From Sphingobium herbicidovorans (GTDB lineage: Bacteria; Pseudomonadota; Alphaproteobacteria; Sphingomonadales; Sphingomonadaceae), in contig NZ_CP020539.1 in the NCBI RefSeq assembly GCF_002080435.1, forward strand, positions 248,001-312,000: a stretch of DNA of 64,000 bases, given 5' to 3'. The notes under the pieces were generated by a model. It made no database searches. It was not told the origin of the DNA and saw only the letters and a list, made by a program, of their open reading frames with translations. The position numbers were made by a program, and so were the translations under genes. Every line of letters starts with the position of its first letter. Position 1 is the first letter of the stretch. Below, one piece after another: positions 27,865-37,337 of this stretch.

Positions 27865-28821
27865 ATGACTGATAATCAGGATAATTATCCCACCGCCCGC
27901 GATGTGCTGCGCGACATGGATCTGTCGGGCCGCACCGCGATTGTCACCGGCGGATCGTCAGGCGTGGGGGTGGCGATCGCGTCCGCCCTGGCAGGCGCGG
28001 GCGCCGACGTCACGCTGGCGGTTCGGGACGTCGCGGCAGGCGAGCGCGCCGCTGCAGAGATCGCGCAGGGAGGCGCGCCGGTGCGGCCTCAGGTTGCCGC
28101 GATCGACCTGCTTTCCATGGCGTCGGTTCGCGCCTTTGCCGCGCGGTGGGGCGACCGTCCGCTTGACCTGCTCATCAACAATGCCGGGCTGATGGGGCCG
28201 CCGCTGACCCGGACCGAGGATGGCTTTGAAAGCCAGATGGCGGTCAATTATTTCGCGCCCTTCCTGCTTTCCCAATTGCTGTTGCCCAATCTGGCGGCGC
28301 GGAAGGGGCGGGTGGTGATCGTCTCTTCGGGTTCCCATCATTTCGCGGAGCTGCGGCTCGATGACCTGAATTATGAACGGCGCGACTATGAAAAGTTCGA
28401 GGCCTATGGTCATGCCAAGCTGTGCGCCAACCTGCTGGCGGTGGAATATAGCCGCCGCCATGCGGACAAGGGCGTGACCATGAATGCCGTGACACCGGGC
28501 GGCGTCGCCACCAATCTTGGCCGCCACGTGACGTTCGAGGATGCCGTGCGCCTGGGGTGGGTGAATGAGGATGGCACATTGCCCCAAGGCCGCATGAAGA
28601 CGCCGGAGGAAGGCGCGGCCTCGCCGGTATGGACCGCCGTGGCGGCCGGGCTGGAGGGCAGGGGCGGCCTTTATGTCGAGGATTGCGCCCTCGCGACCAT
28701 CTGGTCGCCTGCGCTGCCACCGGGATGGGGCGTGACCGCCGCCTCGCTGGATGCGGAAGCGGCGCGTCGCCTGTGGGACGTCGCCGAACCGCTTATCCAG
28801 AAAGGGTCGCGTTCCGGCTAG
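27865..28821 (+). CDS. SDR-family oxidoreductase
   Basis: Short-chain dehydrogenase of 318 residues. It has TGGSSGVGVAIA (about residue 33), LINNAGLMG (about 108), the catalytic serine in VSSGSHH, and YGHAK as the YxxxK motif (about 179). The length and the late SPVWTAVAAGLEGRGGLYVED segment resemble the retinol-dehydrogenase/WW-oxidoreductase type. AGGAG lies before the ATG. It stands alone between divergent and convergent genes. Substrate unknown. Confidence 0.88.
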   Translation: MTDNQDNYPTARDVLRDMDLSGRTAIVTGGSSGVGVAIASALAGAGADVTLAVRDVAAGERAAAEIAQGGAPVRPQVAAIDLLSMASVRAFAARWGDRPLDLLINNAGLMGPPLTRTEDGFESQMAVNYFAPFLLSQLLLPNLAARKGRVVIVSSGSHHFAELRLDDLNYERRDYEKFEAYGHAKLCANLLAVEYSRRHADKGVTMNAVTPGGVATNLGRHVTFEDAVRLGWVNEDGTLPQGRMKTPEEGAASPVWTAVAAGLEGRGGLYVEDCALATIWSPALPPGWGVTAASLDAEAARRLWDVAEPLIQKGSRSG

Positions 28822-28843
28822 CCGCGGCCGGATCGCCCGCACG

Positions 28844-29734
28844 TCACCCCGGCGACGATACCAGCCGCATGAGTTCGATGCGCACGCCATCGGGGTCTGC
28901 GCCGTGCATCAGTTCGATCGCCGGGGTGGTCACATGCGCCTCTTCGACGAAATATCCGCCCCGCTCCGTCAGTCGGGCCGCCGTCGTTGCGGGATCGTCA
29001 TCCCAGAACGCCAGGTGCGTGAGGCCAAAGCGATTGAGGGGCTGGCGCTCACGCGATCCAAAGCTGGCCGGTTCCAGCATCTTCAGCAATTCTATCGTGT
29101 TGCCTTCCGAATCCCGGATCATCTGGGCGCGCAGCTTGATATTGGGCACTTCGGTTATGGTGCTGAGCCAGTCGAAACCCTGGTCGAGGACATGATTTTC
29201 AGCGGGGCTGAACCCAAGCGCGGCATAATAGGACAAGGCGACGTCGATATCGTCCACGCAAATGCCGCTGTGCGAGAAACGCTCGGCTTCTCCCGGCGCC
29301 TGCATAAGCTCTACCCGCACGCCATCCGGGTCGGTGCAGTAAAGCATGGTCGTGCCGCCCGCTTCGAAATGGGCGCGGGTTTCTTCATGAACGGTCCCGC
29401 CCGCCTGGACGATGTGCGCGGCCCAGGCGTCGATGTCATCGACGTAAAAGGACAGATGCACCAGGCCATATTGTACCATCGGACGTCTTTCGCGCGCTCC
29501 GGTCGCGTCGGGTTGCAGGAATTTCAGAAGCTCGATCACCGGCCCATCCGGGCGCTTGAGCATGACGGCACGTAACCGAACGTCCGGGATCTGCATGGTC
29601 TTGGCCATGTCGGGGCCTTCAACGACGCCATGATCCTGATAGGGTTCAAAGCCAAGGCCCTCACGGTAAAAGCGTTCCGATGCAGCGATGTCGCTCACGC
29701 AAACCCCGCGGTGTGACAGTCGGACCATCTCCAT
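28844..29734 (-). CDS. VOC-family protein, two-domain extradiol-dioxygenase/glyoxalase fold
   Basis: Protein of 296 residues built from two VOC modules: residues 1-146 (LSHRGVCVSDIAASERFYREGLGF to VELMQAPG) and 150-292 (FSHSGICVDDIDVALSYYAALGF to IELMRLV). Each module has the first-strand His and the final Glu that normally bind a metal. Possible roles are a ring-cleaving dioxygenase or a lyase acting on a small metabolite. Start at the first ATG (29734). It is convergent with the SDR at 27865-28821. Confidence 0.82.
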   Translation of the reverse strand: MEMVRLSHRGVCVSDIAASERFYREGLGFEPYQDHGVVEGPDMAKTMQIPDVRLRAVMLKRPDGPVIELLKFLQPDATGARERRPMVQYGLVHLSFYVDDIDAWAAHIVQAGGTVHEETRAHFEAGGTTMLYCTDPDGVRVELMQAPGEAERFSHSGICVDDIDVALSYYAALGFSPAENHVLDQGFDWLSTITEVPNIKLRAQMIRDSEGNTIELLKMLEPASFGSRERQPLNRFGLTHLAFWDDDPATTAARLTERGGYFVEEAHVTTPAIELMHGADPDGVRIELMRLVSSPG

Positions 29735-29855
29735 CTCCCAAAAAAGTCGTTATGCGCCAAGGATGAACAGGCTCGCGCGCTGCCGCGCGTTCCGTCATCT
29801 GTATTTCCGAATCAGCTTCGTAGCGATCCGCGACCGGGGGAGCCAGCCTTCCCGT

Positions 29856-30566
29856 TCAGAACGGGACTTCTTCGCCCTGAAAATCGAAAAGCTTGCCGCT
29901 GTCGGGTGTCTTCAGCCCTTCGATCACGTCCAGCAGTTGCAGGGCGGCGCGTTCGGCATCGAACAGGCGGCCATCGGGGACATTGCCCTGAAAGGGGCGT
30001 GACAGAGCGGTGTCGACGGTGCCGGGATGCAGCGCCACGACGATCGCGCGGTCGTTGCGGCGGCGTTCCTCTATCGCGAGGGTGCGGACCAGCATGTTGA
30101 GCGCGGCCTTCGATGCGCGATAGCCGTGCCAGCCGCCGAGGCGATTGTCGCCGATCGATCCGACCCGTGCCGACAGCGCTGCAAACAGGGTGCGGCCCTG
30201 CCGTGGCATGATCGGCAGGAAATGCTTGGCGACGAGCGCGGGGCCGATGGCGTTGACCGCGTAAAGCTGCGCCAGCCAGTCGGGATCAAGATCGCGCAAC
30301 GCCTTTTCGGGGCCGCGACCCCCGGCATGGAGCAGGCCAGTGGCGACGATAACCAGATTGGGCGCAGGACCGCTGGCGACATGCGCTGCTGCTGCTGCGA
30401 TGCTCGCTTCGTCGAGCAGGTCGAGATGCTGCGCGCCCTTCCGCGACCGCGCGAAGCCATGAACCACGGCAAAGGCGCCCTCCTCGATCAGCGCGGCCTC
30501 CAGCGCCCCGCCGATCCCCCCGGACGCGCCGATGATGACGGCGGACGCTTTGGCAGACGCACTCAT
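29856..30566 (-). CDS. SDR-family protein (CsgA/YciK-like)
   Basis: Short-chain dehydrogenase of 236 residues. It starts with the Rossmann motif IIGASGGIGGALEAAL (residue 11 on) and has a degenerate VIVATGLLH in place of NNAG, ALSARVGSI for the catalytic serine, YRASKAAL for YxxxK, and LHPGTVDTALSRPF near the end. These traits match C-factor/CsgA-like SDRs. The start overlaps the stop of yaaA by ATGA, so the two are cotranscribed. Substrate unknown. Confidence 0.85.
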   Translation of the reverse strand: MSASAKASAVIIGASGGIGGALEAALIEEGAFAVVHGFARSRKGAQHLDLLDEASIAAAAAHVASGPAPNLVIVATGLLHAGGRGPEKALRDLDPDWLAQLYAVNAIGPALVAKHFLPIMPRQGRTLFAALSARVGSIGDNRLGGWHGYRASKAALNMLVRTLAIEERRRNDRAIVVALHPGTVDTALSRPFQGNVPDGRLFDAERAALQLLDVIEGLKTPDSGKLFDFQGEEVPF

Positions 30567-31315
30567 GCGCGGGTGAAGCGCCAGCGGTCCGCTTCGCTTT
30601 CGTCAGCATCGAACCGATAGCCGTCGCTGTCGAAACCGCGCATCGCCTCAACGTCCGTGATATGATGTTCGCACAGCCAGCGCGCCATCATGCCGCGCGC
30701 GCGCTTGGCGTTGAAGCTGACGAAGCGGGGGCCGTTGGGGCCGGGTTCGCGAAAATCGACGTCGATCACTCGTATGCCGGTCAACCTGTCCTTGACGGCG
30801 GCGAAATATTCCTGGCTGGCGAGGTTGAGGATGACGCCCGATCCTTCTTCCGCCAACTGATCCCGTAGCAATTGCGCGATCCGGTCGCCCCACCAGTCGG
30901 TCAGGCTTTTGTGGCGCGGCGCCCAGCGCGTGCCCATTTCAAGGCGATAGGGGCGGATGGCGTCCAACGGCCGCAGCAGGCCATAAAGGCCCGACAGCAT
31001 GCGCACATGATCCTGCGCGAAGGCGACGCCCGCCTGATCCAGCGTATCGACTTCAAAGCCGGTATAGACGTCCCCGGCAAAGGCGAAGAGCGCCGGGCGT
31101 TCGGGCAGATCGTCAAAGTCCCGGAACCGATCGGCATTCAGCTTCGCCAGGCGCGGCGAGATATGCATCAGTTCCGACAGCCGTTTCTGCGTCAGATTCG
31201 CCGCCGAGCGGGCGAGGGTGCGCGCTTCCTGTGCGAAATGGGGCGTCGATGCGTCGAGTGGGGGAAGCGTGCGCTCAAAATCGAGCGTCTTGGCGGGGGA
31301 AAGCAGGGCGATCAT
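30563..31315 (-). CDS. yaaA: Peroxide stress protein YaaA (DUF328/UPF0246)
   Basis: Protein of 250 residues with the canonical N-terminus MIALLSPAKTLDFE. Further family motifs are PALFAFAGDVYTGF (about residue 75), HVRMLSGLYGLLRPLDAIRPYRLEMG (about 107; only RPLDAIRPYRLEMG need be compared), NLASQEYF and VSFNAKRARGMMARWL. In E. coli YaaA lowers intracellular free iron during peroxide stress and binds DNA. ATG 31315 was chosen by alignment to the family N-terminus. It is followed by a coupled SDR gene. Confidence 0.93.
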   Translation of the reverse strand: MIALLSPAKTLDFERTLPPLDASTPHFAQEARTLARSAANLTQKRLSELMHISPRLAKLNADRFRDFDDLPERPALFAFAGDVYTGFEVDTLDQAGVAFAQDHVRMLSGLYGLLRPLDAIRPYRLEMGTRWAPRHKSLTDWWGDRIAQLLRDQLAEEGSGVILNLASQEYFAAVKDRLTGIRVIDVDFREPGPNGPRFVSFNAKRARGMMARWLCEHHITDVEAMRGFDSDGYRFDADESEADRWRFTRA

Positions 31316-31565
31316 GGCGGCGGCGGTAGCCTTAGCGGGGGCGGGCGTCAAACCGTCCGCCTGCCGAAAATATGCCTGCCGTATCGCACCGGATGGATGG
31401 AGCGAAGGCGCGCGAAAATTTTTCGCTCTGGCGCGGGCATGGCGCTTCTTTCAAGGAACCTTGGGCGGTGGTAATCGTCCCGCTTGCGCGACGTTCGCGG
31501 CCATTGGCTTTCCTGTTTCCGATGCCCGGCTTGGGCGCCCCTAACCTTTGTCAAAAGGAAGATTG

Positions 31566-32342
31566 ATGACGCTCTCGATAGCCGTGCATCTCGACTATGA
31601 ATTGACGCGGCCGATGGACATTCTGCTTCAGCTGGAAGCAGCGCAGATTCCCGAGCAGCAGGTGGAGTCGCAGTCGCTGGACCTGTCGCCGTGCGAGCAT
31701 GTGGCCAGCGTCGCGGCGCAGGACGGCGTGGGCGAGCGGATATGGGTGCGCGCCGAAGACAGGCTGATCGTCGATTATCGCGCAACGGTGGCGATCAACC
31801 GCATCCTGACGCCCTGCGATACGCTGGACCGTGTTCCGCTGCATCAGCTGCCGGGCGAGACGGTGCAATATTTGATGCCGTCGCGCTATTGTCCGGCGGA
31901 TCGGTTCCATGATTTCGTGGATGGCGCCTTCGCCGGGCTGGAAGGTGGCGCGATGGTCGTGGCGATGCGCGACTGGATACACGATCACCTGCGTTATGTA
32001 CCCGGATCAAGCAATAGCGACACGACGGCCGCCGACAGCTTCATCATGCGCAAGGGTGTGTGCCGCGACTATGCCCATCTGCTGATCACCTTTGCCCGAG
32101 CAGAAGGCATCCCCGCGCGCATCGCCAGCGTTTACGCGCTGGGCGTCGATCCGCCCGATTTCCACGCGGTGGCGGAGGTGTTCCTGGGCGGCGAATGGCA
32201 TCTGGTCGATCCGACCGGCATGGCGAGAGAGGCCGACATGGTGAAGATCGGCGTGGGGCGAGACGCCGCCGACGTCGCCTTTCTGACGGCGTTTGGCGAG
32301 GTGAAGTTCAACGCGCAGTCGGTGACCGTCGAGCGCGCGTGA
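31566..32342 (+). CDS. Transglutaminase-like cysteine protease family protein
   Basis: Protein of 258 residues. An N-terminal beta-rich domain (about 1-110, bacterial transglutaminase-like N-terminal region) precedes the transglutaminase core with catalytic Cys in MRKGVCRDYAHLLITFAR (about residue 164), His in DFHAVAEVFL (about 200) and Asp in WHLVDPTGMA (about 214). No signal peptide is visible, so it is probably cytoplasmic. GGAAG is well placed before the ATG at 31566; the upstream in-frame ATG at 31548 has no such site. Substrate unknown. Confidence 0.87.
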   Translation: MTLSIAVHLDYELTRPMDILLQLEAAQIPEQQVESQSLDLSPCEHVASVAAQDGVGERIWVRAEDRLIVDYRATVAINRILTPCDTLDRVPLHQLPGETVQYLMPSRYCPADRFHDFVDGAFAGLEGGAMVVAMRDWIHDHLRYVPGSSNSDTTAADSFIMRKGVCRDYAHLLITFARAEGIPARIASVYALGVDPPDFHAVAEVFLGGEWHLVDPTGMAREADMVKIGVGRDAADVAFLTAFGEVKFNAQSVTVERA

Positions 32343-32364
32343 CGTCCTTCGCGGCTGTTTCAGA

Positions 32365-33705
32365 TCAGGCGGCGGCGAGCGTCCGGGCCGATTCCTGTTC
32401 GGGGTCGTCGGCCACGCGGCCCGCCAGCGCATCGTCCAGCATCTGCCGGTCAAGCGCGCCTTCCCATCGGGCGACGACGATGGTCGCCACGGCATTACCG
32501 ATGAAGTTGGTGAGGCTGCGGCATTCGCTCATGAAGCGGTCCACGCCCAGGATCAGCGCCATGCCCGCCACCGGCACGGTCGGCACGATGGAAAGCGTCG
32601 CCGCCAGCGTGATGAAACCCGCGCCCGTCACGCCAGCCGCACCCTTGGACGAAAGCATGGCGACCGCGAGCAGCAGGATTTCCTGCCACAGGGTCAGTTC
32701 CACGCCGGTCGCCTGCGCGATAAACAGCGCGGCGAGCGTCATGTAGATGTTGGTGCCGTCCAGGTTGAAGCTGTAGCCGGTGGGTACGACCAGGCCGACG
32801 ACCGACTTTTCGCACCCGGCCCGCTCCATCTTGTCGATGAGGTTGGGCAGCGCCGCTTCCGAAGAGGATGTGCCCAGCACCAACAGCAGTTCGGCCCGCA
32901 GGTAGCGCAGCAGGCGAAAGATCGAAAAGCCGCAAAGGCGGGCGACCGTGCCCAGCACGACGATCACGAACAGCAGGGACGTAAGGTAGAAGGTCGCCAC
33001 CAGCGCGCCCAGGTTGGCAAGGCTGCCGATGCCATATTTGCCGATGGTGAAGGCAATGGCGCCGAACGCGCCGATGGGGGCTGCGCGCATCAATATCGAC
33101 ACCAGCTTGAAGACGATCAGGCTCAGCCGTTCCAGGAAGCCGACAACCGGCTGGGCCGCTTCGCCCACAAGGCTGATGGCGATGCCGAACAAGATGGCGA
33201 TCAGCAGGATCTGAAGGATGTTGCCGCTGGTAAACGCGCCGAGCAGCGTTGAGGGGATGACGTCGAGCAGAAAGCCCGTCAGCGTCGATTCATGCGCTTT
33301 CGCCGCATAGTCGGCGACCGCCGCGCCGTCGAGCGTGGCGGGGTCGATGTTCATGCCCGCACCCGGTTGAACGACGTTGGCCACGATCAGGCCGACGACC
33401 AGCGCCAATGTGGAGAAGGTCAGGAAATAGGCGAAGGCCTTGCCCGCGACCCGGCCCACCGAACCCAATTCCTTCATGCCCGCGATGCCGGTGACGATCG
33501 TCAGGAAGATGACCGGCGCGATGATCATCTTCACTAGTTTGATGAAGGCGTCGCCCAGCGGCTTGAGCGCTTCTCCCTGGGCGGGCCAGAAATGCCCCAG
33601 GATGGCGCCCGCCACGATCGCGATCAGCACCTGCACATAGAGTTGCGACGTCCATCGCCGTTTGACGGACGGGGCAGTGCCGGCGACTAAATCAGGGCGG
33701 ATCAT
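32365..33705 (-). CDS. dctA: C4-dicarboxylate transporter (DAACS family)
   Basis: Sodium/proton:dicarboxylate symporter of about 446 residues, importing succinate, fumarate and malate. Family motifs include [19 protein letters not shown] (about residue 65), the serine-rich hairpin [18 protein letters not shown] (about 285), [21 protein letters not shown] (cut to [14 protein letters not shown]) and [14 protein letters not shown] with the substrate-binding Arg and Asn residues. Start at the ATG 33705; an upstream extension to 33801 is not protein-like. It is divergent from dctB-dctD, which encode the cognate sensor and regulator. Confidence 0.94.
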   Translation of the reverse strand: MIRPDLVAGTAPSVKRRWTSQLYVQVLIAIVAGAILGHFWPAQGEALKPLGDAFIKLVKMIIAPVIFLTIVTGIAGMKELGSVGRVAGKAFAYFLTFSTLALVVGLIVANVVQPGAGMNIDPATLDGAAVADYAAKAHESTLTGFLLDVIPSTLLGAFTSGNILQILLIAILFGIAISLVGEAAQPVVGFLERLSLIVFKLVSILMRAAPIGAFGAIAFTIGKYGIGSLANLGALVATFYLTSLLFVIVVLGTVARLCGFSIFRLLRYLRAELLLVLGTSSSEAALPNLIDKMERAGCEKSVVGLVVPTGYSFNLDGTNIYMTLAALFIAQATGVELTLWQEILLLAVAMLSSKGAAGVTGAGFITLAATLSIVPTVPVAGMALILGVDRFMSECRSLTNFIGNAVATIVVARWEGALDRQMLDDALAGRVADDPEQESARTLAAA

Positions 33706-33797
33706 GTGCGACGCTCCATCTCTCCACAGCCGGCTATGGCTGCCGACGATTGGCACGAAGGGTCGCGCTTTCGCGCGCCGGAGACAATGGGGGAAGG

Positions 33798-33811
33798 GCA
33801 TTTTTCTAACC
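33798..33811 (-). promoter_or_regulatory. Weak sigma-54-like promoter element before dctA
   Basis: On the minus strand a GG pair (33811-33810) and a GC pair (33799-33798) are separated by ten bases, the spacing of a -24/-12 promoter. The bases around them (GGTTAG and ATGC) fit the consensus poorly. It lies about 93 bases before the dctA ATG. Because DctD here lacks the GAFTGA loop, sigma-54 control is doubtful. Confidence 0.25.
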
Positions 33812-33894
33812 CATTGATGTGGATCGACTTTTGTCCGACCGCGCGCAATCGCCGGGAATTATCGGTGCGGGTTTCCACATCGCGGGGCTGTATA

Positions 33895-33914
33895 TTGTGT
33901 GATAATCCACACAA
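33895..33914. promoter_or_regulatory. Inverted repeat in the dctA/dctB intergenic region
   Basis: TTGTGTG (33895-33901) and CACACAA (33908-33914) form a perfect seven-base inverted repeat with a six-base spacer, directly before the dctB ATG. The core TGTGGA also appears at 33819-33824 and, inverted, at 33874-33879, so the same factor could bind several times. DctD is the natural candidate. Function inferred from position and repetition. Confidence 0.5.
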
Positions 33915-35666
33915 ATGGCCGTCCGGCGATTCCCTTTATGGTCGATCCTGATCCTGCTGGCGGTGGGCGTTGCGGCCTGCTGGGCCTTCGCGGTTCGTTA
34001 TGACCAGCAGGCGCGCCGGACGCTGATCGAGGACAAGCGCGAAGATGTCAGTTCGCAGGCGCGCGCGCAGCTAAGGCTGCTGGAATCGGAATTGCAGAAG
34101 TTCCGGCTGATCCCGGTCGTGCTGGGCGAATATTCCGACCTGCGCGATGCGCTGCGGTCGGGCCGCGCCGACATGGCGCTCAATGACAAGCTGGCGCTGC
34201 TGACGGGAAAGACAGGGGCGGCGGCGATCTTCATCCTGGATGCGACGGGGCGGACGATCGCGGCATCCAATGCGCGTAATCCCGACAGCTTCGTCGGACA
34301 GAATTATGCTTTCCGTCCCTATTACCAGTTGGGCTGGCGCGATGGCGGCGGCGAATATTTCGCGCTGGGCACCGTCAGCCGCCGACCGGGCCTTTATCTC
34401 GCCCGGCGGGTCGATGGTCGGGACGGGCCGATGGGCGTCATCGTCGTGAAGGTGGAGTTCGACGCCATCGAACGCGCATGGGCGGATGGGCGGACATGGA
34501 CGTTCGTGGCGGACCAGAATGGCATCCTTCTGCTCAGCAGCGATCCTGCGCGCCGGTTCCTGGCGCTAAAGCCCGTGTCGCCCGCCTTGCGCCGCCAGAT
34601 TCAGGACGCGCTTCAATTTGGCGGCGCGCCGCTGACGCCGGTCGGCCTGACCCTGAACCCGGATGGCAGCGCCCGTTTGCGCGGCGGGGGCGAGGCTATC
34701 GTCGCCGATATGCCGGCCCCGGTCCGTGGATGGCGGCTTTATGAGGTTGCGCCGATCGGCGACGCGCTGGCGGGCGTGAGTCAGCGGACGCGGATCGCGA
34801 CCATGCTGTTCGCGATCTTCCTGGCGTTGCTGGGTGCGATCCTTGGGTGGTTCATGGCCCGCAGGCGGCGCGCGGTGCGGGATCGCGAAAGGCTGGAACG
34901 CGAAGTGGCGCTGCGTACCGAGGCGCTGGGCCATGAAATGGAGGCGCGCAGCCGGGCTGACCGGCGCTATCGGCAGGCCCGCGAGGAACTGGCCCACGCC
35001 AACCGGCTGGGCACTTTGGGCACGATTTCCGCTGGCGTGGCCCATGAAATCAACCAGCCGGTCGCCGCCATCCGCACCTTTGCGGAAAATGCCGGGCTGT
35101 TTCTGGAGCGGGAAAAGCCCGAACAGGCCAGCGCGAACCTGCGCGAGATCGTCGCCATGACCGACCGGATCGGCAGCATCACCGCGCAGCTGCGCCGCTT
35201 TGCCCGGCGGGGCGTGGGAGAGATCGGCCCCGTGCCGCTGGTGCAGGCGATAGAGGGCGTGCGGCTGTTGATCGCCGACCGGTTCCGGGGCGCGGGCGTC
35301 CGGCTGACCTTGCCCGACGTGGATCCCGGCGTGAAGGTGCGCGCCGGGCGGGTCCGGTTGGAACAGGTGCTCATCAACCTTTTGAACAATGCGCTGGATG
35401 CGGTCAGCGGTCAGCCGGATGCATGGGTCATGGTTACGCTGACCGATGAGGGCGACAGGCTGTATCTGGACGTGAGGGACAGCGGGCCGGGCATTGACCC
35501 CGCCTCGCGCGACGATCTGTTCATGCCTTTTGCCACATCGAAGCCCGGTGGCCTTGGCCTCGGCCTCCACATCGCACGGGACATCATGGTGGAATTTGGC
35601 GGTGCGCTCGACCTGGTCTCTGACGAGCTGCATACGGTGTTTCGCATGACGTTGGTGAAGGCATGA
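33915..35666 (+). CDS. dctB: C4-dicarboxylate sensor histidine kinase
   Basis: Membrane kinase of 583 residues. A first helix (about residues 9-26) is followed by a periplasmic double Cache-like sensor domain (about 30-290), a second helix (about 296-315), a coiled coil (about 320-370), the H-box SAGVAHEINQPVAAIRTFAEN (cut to AHEINQPVAAIRTF, about 376), the N-box LINLLNNALDAV and G-boxes RDSGPGIDP and PGGLGLGLHIA. This is the DctB layout. The ATG follows the inverted repeat closely. It overlaps dctD by ATGA. Senses external C4-dicarboxylates by family analogy. Confidence 0.92.
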   Translation: MAVRRFPLWSILILLAVGVAACWAFAVRYDQQARRTLIEDKREDVSSQARAQLRLLESELQKFRLIPVVLGEYSDLRDALRSGRADMALNDKLALLTGKTGAAAIFILDATGRTIAASNARNPDSFVGQNYAFRPYYQLGWRDGGGEYFALGTVSRRPGLYLARRVDGRDGPMGVIVVKVEFDAIERAWADGRTWTFVADQNGILLLSSDPARRFLALKPVSPALRRQIQDALQFGGAPLTPVGLTLNPDGSARLRGGGEAIVADMPAPVRGWRLYEVAPIGDALAGVSQRTRIATMLFAIFLALLGAILGWFMARRRRAVRDRERLEREVALRTEALGHEMEARSRADRRYRQAREELAHANRLGTLGTISAGVAHEINQPVAAIRTFAENAGLFLEREKPEQASANLREIVAMTDRIGSITAQLRRFARRGVGEIGPVPLVQAIEGVRLLIADRFRGAGVRLTLPDVDPGVKVRAGRVRLEQVLINLLNNALDAVSGQPDAWVMVTLTDEGDRLYLDVRDSGPGIDPASRDDLFMPFATSKPGGLGLGLHIARDIMVEFGGALDLVSDELHTVFRMTLVKA

Positions 35667-36982
35667 CCGATACGCCGCACCTGCTGCTGATCGACGATGA
35701 TGACGCGTTGCGAACGGCGCTGGCGCAGTCCTTCGATCTGGCCGACCTGCCTGTCCGCTGTTTCGCCGATGCGGGGGAAGCGCTGGGGCAGCTCGACGCG
35801 GGCTTTGCGGGAGCCGTCATTTCAGACATCCGCATGCCGCGCATGGATGGGCAGGAACTGTTTCGCCGCATTTCGGCGATCGACCATCAGATACCCGTGA
35901 TCCTGATGACCGGGCATGGCGACGTTGCGATGGCTGTGTCGGCCCTGAAACAAGGCGCGTTTGACTTCATCGCCAAGCCTTTTGCCACCGATCACCTGAT
36001 CGCGGCGGCGCGCCGTGCGCTGGAGATGCGGACGCTGGTGCTCGACAATCGCCGCCTGCGCGCCGCAGCCGATGAAAGCGGAGGGGGTGAACCGCTGATC
36101 GGTGAAAGCCCCGCCATGGTGCGTCTGCGCGAACATATGCGGCAGATCGCCGATGCGGACGTCGATGTGTTGATCGAAGGGGAGACGGGCACGGGCAAGG
36201 AACTGGTCGCGACCCTGCTGCACCGCTGGAGCCGTCGGCGCGGACGGCCCTTCGTTGCGATCAACTGCGCGGCCCTGCCCGATACAATCGCAGAAGCGGA
36301 CCTGTTCGGGCAGGAGGGGCGCGCCCAGCTGACGCAATCCGGGCGCATCGCCCGCGCCCATCGCGGCACGTTGTTCCTGGACGAGATAGAAAGCAGTCCG
36401 GCACGGTTGCAGGGGGCGCTGCTGCGCGTGCTGGAGGAACGGGAAATTCATCCGGTCGGCGCGCAGCAGCCGCAACCGCTGGACGTGCGGGTCATTGCGG
36501 CGGCGAAGCCCGGCATCGACAGCAGCGTGGCGGAGGGGCGGTTTCGCGCGGACCTGCTCTATCGGCTCGACATGGTGCGGCTGCGCATTCCGCCCCTGCG
36601 CGACCGGCGGGAGGATGTGCCATTACTGTTTGGCTATCTGTTGCATCAGGCGGCCGATCAGTTGGGGCGGGAGGCGCCCGAAGTCGGCCCCGCCGTGCGG
36701 GCCAGGCTGACCACGCATGACTGGCCCGGCAATGTGCGCGAACTGGCCAATTACGCCAAGCGCATCCTGCTGGGGGTGGAAGCGGACGATGTGGAGCAGG
36801 ACGCCGACCTCCCGCTCAGCCAGCGGGTCGATCATTATGAGGCTTCCGTCATCCGAGAGGTGCTGGAGCGCGTAAACGGCGACGCGCGATCGGCGATGGC
36901 GGCGCTGCATCTTCCCCGCAAGACATTCTACGACAAGCTCAACCGCCACGGCATCGACATTGGGGACTATAGACAGGCCTGA
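35663..36982 (+). CDS. dctD: DctD-like NtrC-family response regulator lacking GAFTGA
   Basis: Regulator of 439 residues: receiver (about 1-120, phospho-Asp in GAVISDIRMPRMDG), AAA+ domain (about 145-375, Walker A EGETGTGKEL, Walker B GTLFLDEIES, R-finger region FRADLLYRLD), and a Fis-type helix-turn-helix (about 395-435). The sigma-54-contacting loop is abnormal: after LFGQE the protein reads GRAQLTQSGRIARAHRG, about four residues shorter than usual and with no GAFTGA. Proteins of this family without GAFTGA generally cannot open sigma-54 promoters. It is coupled to dctB by ATGA. Confidence 0.9.
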   Translation: MTDTPHLLLIDDDDALRTALAQSFDLADLPVRCFADAGEALGQLDAGFAGAVISDIRMPRMDGQELFRRISAIDHQIPVILMTGHGDVAMAVSALKQGAFDFIAKPFATDHLIAAARRALEMRTLVLDNRRLRAAADESGGGEPLIGESPAMVRLREHMRQIADADVDVLIEGETGTGKELVATLLHRWSRRRGRPFVAINCAALPDTIAEADLFGQEGRAQLTQSGRIARAHRGTLFLDEIESSPARLQGALLRVLEEREIHPVGAQQPQPLDVRVIAAAKPGIDSSVAEGRFRADLLYRLDMVRLRIPPLRDRREDVPLLFGYLLHQAADQLGREAPEVGPAVRARLTTHDWPGNVRELANYAKRILLGVEADDVEQDADLPLSQRVDHYEASVIREVLERVNGDARSAMAALHLPRKTFYDKLNRHGIDIGDYRQA

Positions 36983-37004
36983 AAGCGGGCCGTCGCCAGC
37001 CAGG

Positions 37005-37337
37005 CTATCGGAACAACAAGCCCATGATCGCGAAAGCGACAGGGGGCAGGATAATCGCCAAGCGATGATTGAAGGGCCATAACAGGATCAGCGGCAACGC
37101 GGCCAGCGCCGAAACGCAGAACAGCCATGTGACGAGGCCGATCGGGACGGTCGCCGCGCCAAGGCCCCACATCATTGCCGACACGGCCAAAAGCAAGGCT
37201 GCCGTACAGCGTCGCGCTCTGACCGATCCCCGCAGTCTGATCCCGATCAAATCGCGCGCGCCATTCCCCAATGAAAGGCGCATGAGGGAAAAGCCGGAGC
37301 TTGCGATGGCGAGGCTGATGAAAAGTGCGCCGGTCAT
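37005..37337 (-). CDS. DUF3325 small membrane protein
   Basis: Protein of 110 residues with about four hydrophobic segments. It fits DUF3325, found at the end of siderophore-uptake operons behind PepSY_TM genes (e.g. the LGNGARDLIGIRLRGSVRAR basic loop followed by TAALLLAVSAMMWGLG). Its ATG at 37337 overlaps the stop of the PepSY gene by ATGA. The open frame continues far upstream as a shadow. Role unknown; an accessory of iron or ligand handling in the inner membrane is inferred. Confidence 0.75.
   Translation of the reverse strand: MTGALFISLAIASSGFSLMRLSLGNGARDLIGIRLRGSVRARRCTAALLLAVSAMMWGLGAATVPIGLVTWLFCVSALAALPLILLWPFNHRLAIILPPVAFAIMGLLFR

Noticed and set aside
33750..33770. TTGGCACGAAGGGTCGC on the plus strand as a sigma-54 promoter for dctB
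   Set aside because: The -24 half looks good but the GC of the -12 half is one base out of register, and it lies more than 140 bases from the dctB ATG.
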